NCBI RefSeq assembly: GCF_000577245.1
Contig: NZ_CBYO010000022.1
Coordinates: 496,001 to 560,000, forward strand
Origin: Paucisalibacillus algeriensis
GTDB taxonomy: Bacteria; Bacillota; Bacilli; Bacillales; Amphibacillaceae
DNA: 64,000 nt
Direction of reading: 5' to 3'
A program made the translations under genes and the position numbers. Each line of letters starts with the position of its first letter. The first letter of the stretch is position 1. The notes beneath the pieces were generated by a model, which did not search any database, was not told where the DNA came from, and was given only the letters and a program-made list of their open reading frames with translations. Shown here piece by piece: positions 55,314-63,353 of this stretch.

Positions 55314-56591
55314 CTAGTTTGCACTATCTCTTTCTCTTCCTTCTGTTCCTTCGCCTTCTACCATGCTTCTCATGTCATTTCCTGATGGACTCTGGAATAT
55401 CCTCAATTCAAATTCCGAAGCAACGGCAAATAGATGATCAAAGATATCTGCCTGAATCGATTCATAAACATCCCATCTAATGTCACTTGTAAAAGCATAA
55501 ATTTCTAAAGGTAGTCCGAGTTCTGTTGGTGCAAGTTGTCTTACCATTAAGGTCATATTTTTATTTATACCAGGATGGCGTTGAATGTAATTACTTATAT
55601 ACGACCTGAATACTCCAATATTTGTCATTGCTCTTCCGTTAACAGGATTATTTCGATTAACATGATTCTTCGCATTATACTCCACTATCTCATGTTCCCG
55701 TTTACTAATATACTCCGTTAGAATCTGAATCTGTTTAAACTTCTCAACCATTTCTTCCGTACAGAAAGCAATACTAGTCGTGTCAATAAAGATAGATCGT
55801 TTAATTCTTCTCCCACCAGCGGTTTGCATCCCTCTCCAGTTTTTAAAAGAGTCCGATATAAGTGCATAGGCAGGTATCATGGTAATCGTTTTATCCCAGT
55901 TCTGCACTTTAACGGTATTTAACGAGATATCAATGATATCCCCATCTGCATCATACTTTGGCATTTCAATCCAGTCACCCACTCGAACCATATCATTCGC
56001 TGTCAACTGGACCCCTGCAACAAGCCCTAGAATTGAATCTTTAAATACTAACATAAATATAGCCGAAAGCGCACCAATACCACTCAAGAATACAAGTGGA
56101 CTTTCCCCTATTAAGCTTGCAATCACTAAAATAACACCAATAATGATCACTACAATTTTAACGACCTGAATATATCCCTTAATCGGTCTAATCTTAGATA
56201 TTTCATATGTTTGGTAAATATCATTGATTGCATTTAAAAAGCTATTGATAATCGTAATCCCAACAATAATTAAATAAGCAATGGCAAACTGTTTAATTAA
56301 ATCCTCATAATTCGGAAATGTCTCTGCGTCAGCAAAGGAGAATATTATAATTGCTGGAACAATATGTGATAACTTCCGGAAGACCTTTCTTTCTAAAAGA
56401 ATATCATCCCATTGAAATTTGTTCCTTTTGACAACATGTGTGATAATCCTAATTACAATATGCTTTGCAATAAAGTTGGCAATAATACAGAGAATCGCTA
56501 TAAACAAAATCATTATCGTTACAGAAAGTGCTTTAACTGCTTTGGGATTCTCAATTCCAAAATTGTTAAGCTGTTCCACTATAAAATCCAT
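55314..56591 (-). CDS. MscS-family mechanosensitive channel (YbdG-like), 425 aa
   Basis: Five N-terminal membrane segments, pore-lining helix GIGALSAIFMLVFKDSILGLVAG (key: FKDSILGLVAGVQL), then the beta domain (DMVRVGDWIEM, VQNWDKTITMIPAYAL). The long C-terminal domain and NWRGMQTAGGRRIKR are typical for the YbdG subgroup. Releases solutes on hypo-osmotic shock. GGAGGAG site before ATG. Convergent with mrpG. Confidence 0.94.
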   Translation of the reverse strand: MDFIVEQLNNFGIENPKAVKALSVTIMILFIAILCIIANFIAKHIVIRIITHVVKRNKFQWDDILLERKVFRKLSHIVPAIIIFSFADAETFPNYEDLIKQFAIAYLIIVGITIINSFLNAINDIYQTYEISKIRPIKGYIQVVKIVVIIIGVILVIASLIGESPLVFLSGIGALSAIFMLVFKDSILGLVAGVQLTANDMVRVGDWIEMPKYDADGDIIDISLNTVKVQNWDKTITMIPAYALISDSFKNWRGMQTAGGRRIKRSIFIDTTSIAFCTEEMVEKFKQIQILTEYISKREHEIVEYNAKNHVNRNNPVNGRAMTNIGVFRSYISNYIQRHPGINKNMTLMVRQLAPTELGLPLEIYAFTSDIRWDVYESIQADIFDHLFAVASEFELRIFQSPSGNDMRSMVEGEGTEGRERDSAN

Positions 56592-56849
56592 TTTTCTCCT
56601 CCATTATGTGTAAGCCCTTTGAAAAGAGATTTACGATGTAATAAATATTTCTTTCTATTATAACAGAAAATGCTTACCTTCTATGAGCAAGAAGGTCATT
56701 TTGAGTCGTGAGTCATGCTATTTGATAATCAACTAATTAATATTTCCATTGTCCTATAAATTTCATGGAACTTATTGCCCAGGCGCTCATATAATAGGTT
56801 ATGTTGTTTGAATTCTTTTCAAAAAAATCATGAGATTAGGAGGATGACG

Positions 56850-58109
56850 TTGTTGTTTTGTCACCATTGTGGAGAAAAATTATTAGAGGGTTCGAGCTTT
56901 TGTAATACTTGTGGCTCAAAAGTTAAGCCAGTTCAAGAAGCTGCTAACCACCCCAAAGAAGCACCTGAAGAACCTGTTCCCGAGCAACCTGCTGAAACTA
57001 AAGAAGTACAGACACAACCTACTAATATCCAGCCATCACCACCAATTAGCCAACATACTTATCAACCCGAACAATCCCCGAAAAAAGAGTCAACCTTTAA
57101 ATCTATTCTACCCTTTCTTGTCCCATTACTAAGTTTCATTATCGTTACAGTAGTACTAGTAATCTCTTTTACAACCGAACAAAAGAATAACAATACGGTT
57201 CTAGATCTGCAAAAAAGCGGTGAAAGTGAAGCTCTAGCCGGAAATTATGATGCTGCAATAAAGGCGTTCGATGAGGCTATTGAATTAAGACCCGATTACG
57301 AAATACTGCAGTTAAATTTAGAGGAAACCAACAAAGCAAAAGAATTCTCTGCCCAACTAGATTCAGTTAGTAAATCCATTTCCTCACAGGACTTTGCAGG
57401 AGCAGAACAATTGCTAGCAACTCTAAAAGAACAGGTTAATACCAACAATGGCCCACTCTTTACCAATTTTCAAGCTAGCATTACTAAAGAAGAAGAACGG
57501 ATATCCATTGGTAAATTAATGCAAGAAGTTGCCAGTATAAATACTATCGATGAATTGGCTAGTAAATTAAGTGAGCTTGAAAGCCTGTCATCACCAGAGG
57601 CAGAAAGTGTTCGCTCGGAAATTTTGGATAAGATTGTTCAAATAACGAGCACGGAAGCTACAGATTTTCTAGCAAATGGACAATTTGCTGAGGCTTTAAA
57701 TGTTGTGAATAAGGGACTAAGCTATAAGACAGATGATGAAGATCTACTCCAGCTGAAAGAAAAAATAGAACAAGAAAAAGTCGCTATGGAAGAACAAGCA
57801 GCTGAAGAAGATTTGCATAATCGTACTGCTGCAGTGGAACTACTTACGTTTACAGCAAATCTGGAAGATAACGGTGATATTTCGATCGAAGGTACTATTA
57901 AAAGTAATGCAACCATCCCAATTTACACCATTGTTCTTTATTATGCGGTATACGACACAAATGGCGAGTTTTTACTAGAGGGAAGCGTGAACGTAGAACC
58001 AAACCAATTAGAGCCAGGCGATGAAGGGTCTTTCTCTGCCATAATATCCGGTGTGGATCAAGAAGCAACAGTAGAAATGTACCATGCCACTTGGTATTTC
58101 GATGAATAA
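56850..58109 (+). CDS. Zinc-ribbon membrane protein with TPR-like helical domain, 419 aa
   Basis: N-terminal zinc ribbon FCHHCGEKLLEGSSFCNTCG (CxxC pairs), a Pro/Gln/Glu-rich linker, one membrane segment (about residues 85-105), then TPR-like helices (SGESEALAGNYDAAIKAFDEAIELRPDYE, key: YDAAIKAFDEAIELRPD) and a C-terminal beta domain. Start chosen as TTG 56850, 6 nt after TAGGAGG; the ATG at 56844 abuts the ribosome site. 20 nt before a membrane protease gene; the two probably function together at the membrane. Confidence 0.85.
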   Translation: MLFCHHCGEKLLEGSSFCNTCGSKVKPVQEAANHPKEAPEEPVPEQPAETKEVQTQPTNIQPSPPISQHTYQPEQSPKKESTFKSILPFLVPLLSFIIVTVVLVISFTTEQKNNNTVLDLQKSGESEALAGNYDAAIKAFDEAIELRPDYEILQLNLEETNKAKEFSAQLDSVSKSISSQDFAGAEQLLATLKEQVNTNNGPLFTNFQASITKEEERISIGKLMQEVASINTIDELASKLSELESLSSPEAESVRSEILDKIVQITSTEATDFLANGQFAEALNVVNKGLSYKTDDEDLLQLKEKIEQEKVAMEEQAAEEDLHNRTAAVELLTFTANLEDNGDISIEGTIKSNATIPIYTIVLYYAVYDTNGEFLLEGSVNVEPNQLEPGDEGSFSAIISGVDQEATVEMYHATWYFDE

Positions 58110-58129
58110 GGAAAGGATGGTAAACCGTA

Positions 58130-58906
58130 ATGAATAAACGCTGGCTAATCAGTTTGTTGATTACCCTTGTACTGGTGTGTGTTGGCATATTTGGGGCATT
58201 TTTCATTAAAGGACATATGTCCAATAAATTAGATGAACCTTCCACTATCTTAGCGGAAGGTTCTGTTGTCCCGGAAAAGAATGAAACAGCCGTTGAGGTC
58301 GATACAAAAGAAGTCAAAGATATCATTCAAGATGCACAAAAGAAAGTGGTAAAGATTGAACTCGAGAATGGTTCTATCGGTTCTGGTTTTTTATATAACG
58401 ACATGGGCGACATCATTACAAATGCCCATGTCGTTAGTGGCGTTAAAGAGGTTACCATCATTACTTCAGATGAACAGCGGTTCACTGGGACAGTTATAGG
58501 TATTAGCACTGATATTGATATTGCAGTTGTAAGAGTGGATGGCTTACGTGGAATGGAGCCATTGAAAATACGGATGGAAAAGGCTGAAATTGGTGAAGAA
58601 ATACTCGCATTAGGTAGTCCCCTTGGTCTAGACAATACGGTTACAACAGGAATTATTAGTGGAGTAAACCGCGATTTAGAAATTGAACCATACTCTTACA
58701 AAGACCTCTATCAAATCTCCGCACCCATTGCCCCAGGAAATAGTGGTGGCCCACTCCTCCATGGTAAAACAGGCGAGGTGATTGGGATAAATTCGGCAGC
58801 ATCCGATGTTGGGACTATCGGATTTAGTATTCCAATTATGAATGTGTTGTCGATGATTAAAGGGTGGTCTGATACCCCGATGGTAGATTTGCCAGGGGTG
58901 GATTAG
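58130..58906 (+). CDS. Membrane-anchored trypsin-like serine protease (HtrA-like, no PDZ), 258 aa
   Basis: N-terminal membrane segment (about 5-27), then the chymotrypsin fold: His in ITNAHVVSG, Asp in STDIDIAVVRVDG, Ser in APGNSGGPLL. Ends right after the catalytic domain, so the PDZ domain of HtrA is absent. Second gene of a pair with the zinc-ribbon protein. Its stop overlaps by 3 nt the stop of the repeat-encoded frame on the other strand. Confidence 0.92.
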   Translation: MNKRWLISLLITLVLVCVGIFGAFFIKGHMSNKLDEPSTILAEGSVVPEKNETAVEVDTKEVKDIIQDAQKKVVKIELENGSIGSGFLYNDMGDIITNAHVVSGVKEVTIITSDEQRFTGTVIGISTDIDIAVVRVDGLRGMEPLKIRMEKAEIGEEILALGSPLGLDNTVTTGIISGVNRDLEIEPYSYKDLYQISAPIAPGNSGGPLLHGKTGEVIGINSAASDVGTIGFSIPIMNVLSMIKGWSDTPMVDLPGVD

Positions 58907-59517
58907 GGTTGGGTTGGGATTTGGTTGATGGTTGATTGAATTAGGCTCATGGTCGCTGAGCTTGGGACTATCGTTGCTGAATTCGGGCTCATGGTCGCTG
59001 GGCTTGGGACGATCGTTGCTGAATTCGGGATCATGGTCGCTGGGCTTGGGACTATCGTTGCTTGAATTGGGCTCATGGTCACCGGGCTTGGGACGATCGT
59101 TGATTGACTCGGGCTCATGGATGCCGGGCTTGGGACGATACTTGCTGGACTTGGGCTCATAGTCACTCGGCTTGGGTCGATACTTGCTGGACTCGGGATC
59201 ATGGTCACTCTGCTTGGGACGATACTTGCTGGACTCGGGCTCAGGGTCGCTGGGCTTGGGACGATACTTACTGGAATCGGGCTCATGGTCACTCGGCTAG
59301 GGTCGATACTTGCTGGACTTGGGCTCATGGTCACTCGGCTTGGGACGACACTTGCTGGACTTGGGCTCATGCTTCTGACCATTGGGAGCATGTTAGTTTG
59401 TTTTGGGTGCATCCTCCCTACACTAGGGGCGATGCTTATTTGGTTCGGGCTCTTCCTCCTCACTCTCAGTACGATGCTCTCATAAAAAGGGCACATGCTT
59501 TCAATTACCGGGGGCAA
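58903..59517 (-). CDS. Possible Pro/Ser/Thr-rich tandem-repeat protein, 204 aa
   Basis: The only frame open over the whole 42-bp repeat array. The product is made of 14-residue repeats such as SPNSATIVPSPATM and SPSPASIVPSRVTM, each two 7-residue halves with Pro at a fixed place, flanked by a non-repeat N-terminus (MPPVIESMCPFYES). TTG start at 59517 with GGAGAAGG 7 nt upstream. No signal peptide or membrane segment. Repeats vary by substitution only, with no indels, which fits selection on a reading frame. Two of the three plus-strand frames are broken by stops; a third is partly open. May be a disordered spacer-type protein or not translated at all; I do not recognise the family. Confidence 0.4.
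   Translation of the reverse strand: MPPVIESMCPFYESIVLRVRRKSPNQISIAPSVGRMHPKQTNMLPMVRSMSPSPASVVPSRVTMSPSPASIDPSRVTMSPIPVSIVPSPATLSPSPASIVPSRVTMIPSPASIDPSRVTMSPSPASIVPSPASMSPSQSTIVPSPVTMSPIQATIVPSPATMIPNSATIVPSPATMSPNSATIVPSSATMSLIQSTINQIPTQP
58944..59489. repeat. Tandem repeat, 13 units of exactly 42 bp
   Basis: Unit starts at 58944, 58986, 59028, 59070, 59112, 59154, 59196, 59238, 59280 and 59322 are clear (GGCTCATGGTC...CTTGGGACGAT...); three more degenerate units run to 59489. All units are exactly 42 bp. A 21-bp half-period is visible (GGCTCATGGTC / CTTGGGACGATC). Higher GC than the surroundings. Confidence 0.92.
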
Positions 59518-59629
59518 GACCTTTCCTTCTCCACCTCAAGAACGAGAACAAATCATCTCAGAGCGGTATTGTGAATAAACAATCCATACATTACAATTAA
59601 TTTAGAAAAGTTAAACAAGGGGGAACACC

Positions 59630-60919
59630 ATGTATATTGATATATTTCGTGAAATTGTGGACATCTTGCATCATGACTATGCTGGTTACATAGACAAAAG
59701 AGGTTGGGATAATCCTGAAGAATTTGAGAAAAAGATAGTAGATTTAGAGAATGAAGGAAAGTTAACTGCCAATCGTTTTGCTGAAATTGTACAAGATTAC
59801 ATACTAGATTTTAAGGATCCTCACATATTGTTCAACCTTATTAAATCAGAAACACAACAGGAATTTGATAATGGCTTTCGTGTAAGGCGCTATGAGGACA
59901 AGCTATACGTTACAAAGTTTTCGACGGAAACCCGTGTTCAAATTGGTGAAGCAATCATTTCATTAGATCATATTCCTATCCCTCAGTTAGTTAGAAAACA
60001 TCAACGAGAATTAATGGAAACAAAAGCAGAACGAGAAGATTGGAGAAGTATTATTTCAAAATATAGTATGGCAGAGGTAATAGATTCGAGTGGTAACAGT
60101 CGTCTTCTTGAATTAAAGAAATACGAGAAATCACCATATAAGCCTGTCCATACTATCGAAAGAATAAATCCAGATACGTTATGTATGACACTTTCTGATT
60201 TTTTTGAACCTGCACCCATAGATACCCTAATAAATAAGCACAAAGAAGACCTAGAAAACATAAAAAATCTAATCATAGACGTACGAACAAATAATGGTGG
60301 CGGAGATTTATTGTATATGAATTTATCAAAGTACATTTTCCCTGCTGGCACAAATAGGATTGATAGTAGTTTCTACAACATGAAATTTAACTGCACGGAA
60401 AGAAATGCAGATTTAACTATTAAGTCCATAAATAAAGAATTAGAGAGGGTTGATAATGAACAATATCGAGAAGGACTACAACAATGGAAAGAACCTTGGG
60501 TGAAGAATCGTGGTAAAGGATTTATTAGTTTCAGAGATGAATCAAGTGATCATGATTTCGAAATCGATGGCCATGAATACCCGAAGAATATTATCATCAT
60601 AACCGATAATTACTGTGGTAGCGCGGGTGATACTTTTGTTTACTTATGCAAACAATCACCAAAAGTCACCGTGGTTGGTCGTCCTACTATGGGAATCAAT
60701 GATTATGCGAACTTAAATGCAATTACGTTGAACAATCAGTTTAATTTTCTATACCCAACATCTAGATTGGATCAACTAGATAATCGTGATCCAAATCATG
60801 AACAAGGAATAAAACCACATATCTACATACCGTGGACACCAGAGCACTTAGAAAAGGACATCGACATGGAAAAAGCCCTAAATCTTCTTCATAAAAGTAG
60901 TAAATTAACTCTCGGATAG
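59630..60919 (+). CDS. S41-family (C-terminal processing) peptidase-like protein, 429 aa
   Basis: No signal peptide. N-terminal helical part, a short PDZ-like or bridging region (about 80-120) and the S41 core: NLIIDVRTNNGGGDLLY (about 217-233), then YCGSAGDTFVYLC with the nucleophile Ser (about 328) and VVGRPTMG. Probably a cytoplasmic or non-classically exported peptidase; target unknown. AAGGGGG site before ATG. Single gene. Confidence 0.88.
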   Translation: MYIDIFREIVDILHHDYAGYIDKRGWDNPEEFEKKIVDLENEGKLTANRFAEIVQDYILDFKDPHILFNLIKSETQQEFDNGFRVRRYEDKLYVTKFSTETRVQIGEAIISLDHIPIPQLVRKHQRELMETKAEREDWRSIISKYSMAEVIDSSGNSRLLELKKYEKSPYKPVHTIERINPDTLCMTLSDFFEPAPIDTLINKHKEDLENIKNLIIDVRTNNGGGDLLYMNLSKYIFPAGTNRIDSSFYNMKFNCTERNADLTIKSINKELERVDNEQYREGLQQWKEPWVKNRGKGFISFRDESSDHDFEIDGHEYPKNIIIITDNYCGSAGDTFVYLCKQSPKVTVVGRPTMGINDYANLNAITLNNQFNFLYPTSRLDQLDNRDPNHEQGIKPHIYIPWTPEHLEKDIDMEKALNLLHKSSKLTLG

Positions 60920-60979
60920 AGCCATTTATCCTTATGAACTTTTCGTGACATTAGGTTATAAAAGCGCTTATTATGGTAA

Positions 60980-61004
60980 AATACTAGGTATTAAACTTAG
61001 TATT
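60980..61004 (+). promoter_or_regulatory. Dyad in the promoter region of the CueP-like gene
   Basis: AATACTA ... TAGTATT, 7-bp arms spaced 11 bp, 13 nt before the ATG of the metal-binding lipoprotein gene. It overlaps the likely -10/transcript start. A metal-responsive operator is possible, but it does not match CsoR or CopY boxes I know. Confidence 0.4.
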
Positions 61005-61017
61005 GGAGCGACTTTAA

Positions 61018-61539
61018 ATGAAAATACTACGATTATCCTTTCTAGCAGTACTACTTCTTTCTATTATGGCTGCTTGTAATAATGAGACTTCAGAGAACAA
61101 TCAAGAGAAAGACATCAAAGAAATGGTTCATGAGTACAGTGTTGGTGATTTTGAAGACATCACAGCCTCCATTACATCACATGAACTAATTGTAACTGAT
61201 CAAAATAATAAGGAAACAACCTATGATCTACCGGAGGATGAATTTTTTGTCTCCATAGCACCTTTTGAAACCACAACCCATGAATGTGCCATCCATAGCT
61301 TGACTGGTTGCCAAGGGGAATTAGTGGAAAAGGATTTCCAAGTCCATATTGAAGATGAAGATGGGAATGTTGTGGTGGATAAAACAATGACTACATTCGA
61401 GAATGGCTTCATTGATTTATGGTTACCTCGTGATAAGAAATTTAATGTAACCATTGAACATAATGGTAAAGTTGCTGAGTCTGTAATCTCAACTTTTGAA
61501 GGAGATAAAACTTGTATTACGACCATGCAGCTAGTATAA
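61018..61539 (+). CDS. CueP-family metal-binding lipoprotein, 173 aa
   Basis: Lipoprotein signal with lipobox LSIMAAC (Cys about residue 20). The mature part has the CueP pattern: FVSIAPFETTTHECAIHSLTGCQGELV, with Cys in HEC, TGC and, near the end, DKTC. CueP binds copper in Gram-negative periplasm; in Bacilli relatives are cell-surface lipoproteins. Single gene with its own terminator. Confidence 0.88.
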   Translation: MKILRLSFLAVLLLSIMAACNNETSENNQEKDIKEMVHEYSVGDFEDITASITSHELIVTDQNNKETTYDLPEDEFFVSIAPFETTTHECAIHSLTGCQGELVEKDFQVHIEDEDGNVVVDKTMTTFENGFIDLWLPRDKKFNVTIEHNGKVAESVISTFEGDKTCITTMQLV

Positions 61540-61550
61540 AAAAACACGGT

Positions 61551-61594
61551 AAAAGCACCTTAAATGTCTAGGAAATAGCATTTAAGGTGCTTTT
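61551..61594. terminator. Bidirectional terminator between cueP-like and tetR-like genes
   Basis: Perfect 16-bp arms AAAAGCACCTTAAATG and complement, 12-nt loop. T-tracts follow on both strands. Confidence 0.92.
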
Positions 61595-61632
61595 GAATTT
61601 CACAAACGTAGCTATTAATCTATTCTAATGAA

Positions 61633-62190
61633 CTAGTTTCCAATCCCATTCTGTATAAAAGGAATGGCTGCCCTAATAAATTCTTCCGGTGAAACAGAAT
61701 CACTACTTCTTCTCCACTCCATCGAAGCCCCGTAAAGCCCCCAACTTAACATGGTTGCGGAAAGCTTTAGTCCTTCCTCTACTTCTTCTGGATGCTGACG
61801 TTCAAGCATTCTGAAGAATATTACTTCTAGCTGGTCTCGAATAATACGTGCAATGGTATCTTCATAACCTCGATGACAGCGAGTCGATAAGGAAGTTTGA
61901 AAATCGGTAATCGCAGTGAATAAACTTACAAGAGTCTTTTCATTGAGCTCACTATTTTCATATTCTTTCCCATTCAAATTGACTAGTAATACTTCCGTTA
62001 ATGCCTTATCAAGAAGATCATAGATATCCATAAAATGATAATAAAACGTTGCCCGATTAATCATCGCCTCTGTGGTAATATCTTTTATCGTAATATCCTT
62101 GAATTCCTTTTTACTGGAAAGGTCGATAAAAGAATCCATTATTAATTTACGAGTCCGAAGAATCCGGGGATCAGTTTTTGCCTCAGTCAA
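61633..62190 (-). CDS. TetR-family transcriptional regulator, 185 aa
   Basis: N-terminal HTH (FKDITIKDITTEAMINRATFYYHF, key: MINRATFYYHFMDIYDLL) and a variable C-terminal ligand domain (about 80-185). TTG start at 62190 with TAGGAGGG 8 nt upstream. Divergent from a DsbA-like gene; a perfect 16-bp palindrome lies between them, so it probably represses itself and that gene. Ligand unknown. Confidence 0.93.
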   Translation of the reverse strand: MTEAKTDPRILRTRKLIMDSFIDLSSKKEFKDITIKDITTEAMINRATFYYHFMDIYDLLDKALTEVLLVNLNGKEYENSELNEKTLVSLFTAITDFQTSLSTRCHRGYEDTIARIIRDQLEVIFFRMLERQHPEEVEEGLKLSATMLSWGLYGASMEWRRSSDSVSPEEFIRAAIPFIQNGIGN

Positions 62191-62231
62191 CTCGAAAACC
62201 CTCCTATTTTTCCAACAGTTTTTCCGATGTG

Positions 62232-62247
62232 TTGGATATCCAACATT
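62232..62247. promoter_or_regulatory. TetR operator candidate
   Basis: Perfect palindrome TGTTGGATATCCAACA in the 192-bp divergent gap, 42 bp from the regulator start. Confidence 0.8.
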
Positions 62248-62382
62248 TCAGCCGAACTATTGGTGTTCTTAGTTTTTATTATCTTATAAACTAACCTTAG
62301 GAAGCAAACAGCAGGCTTAATATTTCGAAAATAAAGCGTTCTAAGTAGTACTTATATAAAAATATTAGGAGGAAGTTAAGGT

Positions 62383-63306
62383 ATGAGCAACAAAAATATG
62401 ATTTGTGATTTAGAAACCGGAATTTGTGGCGAAGCTGGTGACGAAGAAATGGAAATCATTGATTTTAACCAGCCAACCAAAAAAGTAGATTTATACTATG
62501 TAACTGACCCGATTTGTTCCCATTGTTGGGCAATTGAACCTACACTTCGCCGCTTTAAAGAACAATATGGTCACTATTTCAACTTTCACACTGTAATGGG
62601 TGGACTACTGGAAAAATGGCATGATGGGCCAATTGACCCTGCAAATGGTATCTATAAACCAGCAGATGTTGCCGGTCACTGGCGAGAAGTTGGAGATCAC
62701 ACACGTATGCCAATTGATGGATCACTGATGATTGACAACCCTGTACAATCATCTTTCCCTCCATCTCGTGTATTTAAGATTATCCAAAAACAGCATGGTG
62801 ATGAAAAAGCATTTGAATACTTACGTCGTGCAAGAGAAGCACTATTTGCTTTTAATGAGAACATTGGTGAGAATGCGGTCATGATTGCAATTATTAATAA
62901 GATGGACCTAGATGGAGAGGCAATTGTTAAAGAAGCGCACGAGAAATCCGGACATAATTTACTTATGGAAGACTTCGCTCTTTCCAGAAAACTTGGCGCT
63001 AGAGGTTTTCCAACGATCATCATGGTTGACGAAGATAATAAAGGTGTAAAAATTGTTGGTGGCCGTCCATTTGAATATTATGTATCAGGTTTAGCTCAAG
63101 CCTTAGATGATACTCCAGAGCCTAAAAAACAACCATCTCTTTCTGAATTGTTAAAAGAAGAAAAACTATTATTTGCTAAAGAAATTGAAGTCATGTATGA
63201 TGTTGAACCACCGAAGCTTTCAAATTATGTGGAAGAACATCTAACCAATGGTACGTATGAGGAAAAGGAACTTCTTGGTGAAAAATATTTTGTGAATCTA
63301 AGCTAA
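62383..63306 (+). CDS. DsbA-family protein, YjbH/SpxH-like, 307 aa
   Basis: Thioredoxin-fold DsbA/FrnE-type protein: VTDPICSHCWAIEPTLRRF carries CSHC at about residue 45; GFPTIIMV supplies the cis-Pro. The pattern is that of YjbH (SpxH), the ClpXP adaptor for Spx; here it could be a paralogue. An extra Cys-containing N-terminus (MICDLETGICGEAGDE) is present. Divergent from a TetR regulator that probably controls it, which suggests an inducible thiol/redox stress function. Confidence 0.85.
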   Translation: MSNKNMICDLETGICGEAGDEEMEIIDFNQPTKKVDLYYVTDPICSHCWAIEPTLRRFKEQYGHYFNFHTVMGGLLEKWHDGPIDPANGIYKPADVAGHWREVGDHTRMPIDGSLMIDNPVQSSFPPSRVFKIIQKQHGDEKAFEYLRRAREALFAFNENIGENAVMIAIINKMDLDGEAIVKEAHEKSGHNLLMEDFALSRKLGARGFPTIIMVDEDNKGVKIVGGRPFEYYVSGLAQALDDTPEPKKQPSLSELLKEEKLLFAKEIEVMYDVEPPKLSNYVEEHLTNGTYEEKELLGEKYFVNLS

Positions 63307-63310
63307 CTAG

Positions 63311-63347
63311 AAGAATCCGTAAATCCACGAGGCTTTACGGATTCTTT
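63311..63347. terminator. Bidirectional terminator
   Basis: AAGAATCCGTAAA stem, 10-nt loop, TTTACGGATTCTT, then TTCA; lies between two convergent genes. Confidence 0.88.
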
Positions 63348-63353
63348 CATTCC

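Noticed and set aside
58944-59489. CRISPR array
   Set aside because: The 42-bp units are contiguous and diverged along their full length; there are no unique spacers between conserved repeats and no cas genes.
59104-59574. Plus-strand open frames over the 42-bp repeats
   Set aside because: They cover only part of the array and lack convincing ribosome sites; the minus-strand frame is the only one open from end to end.
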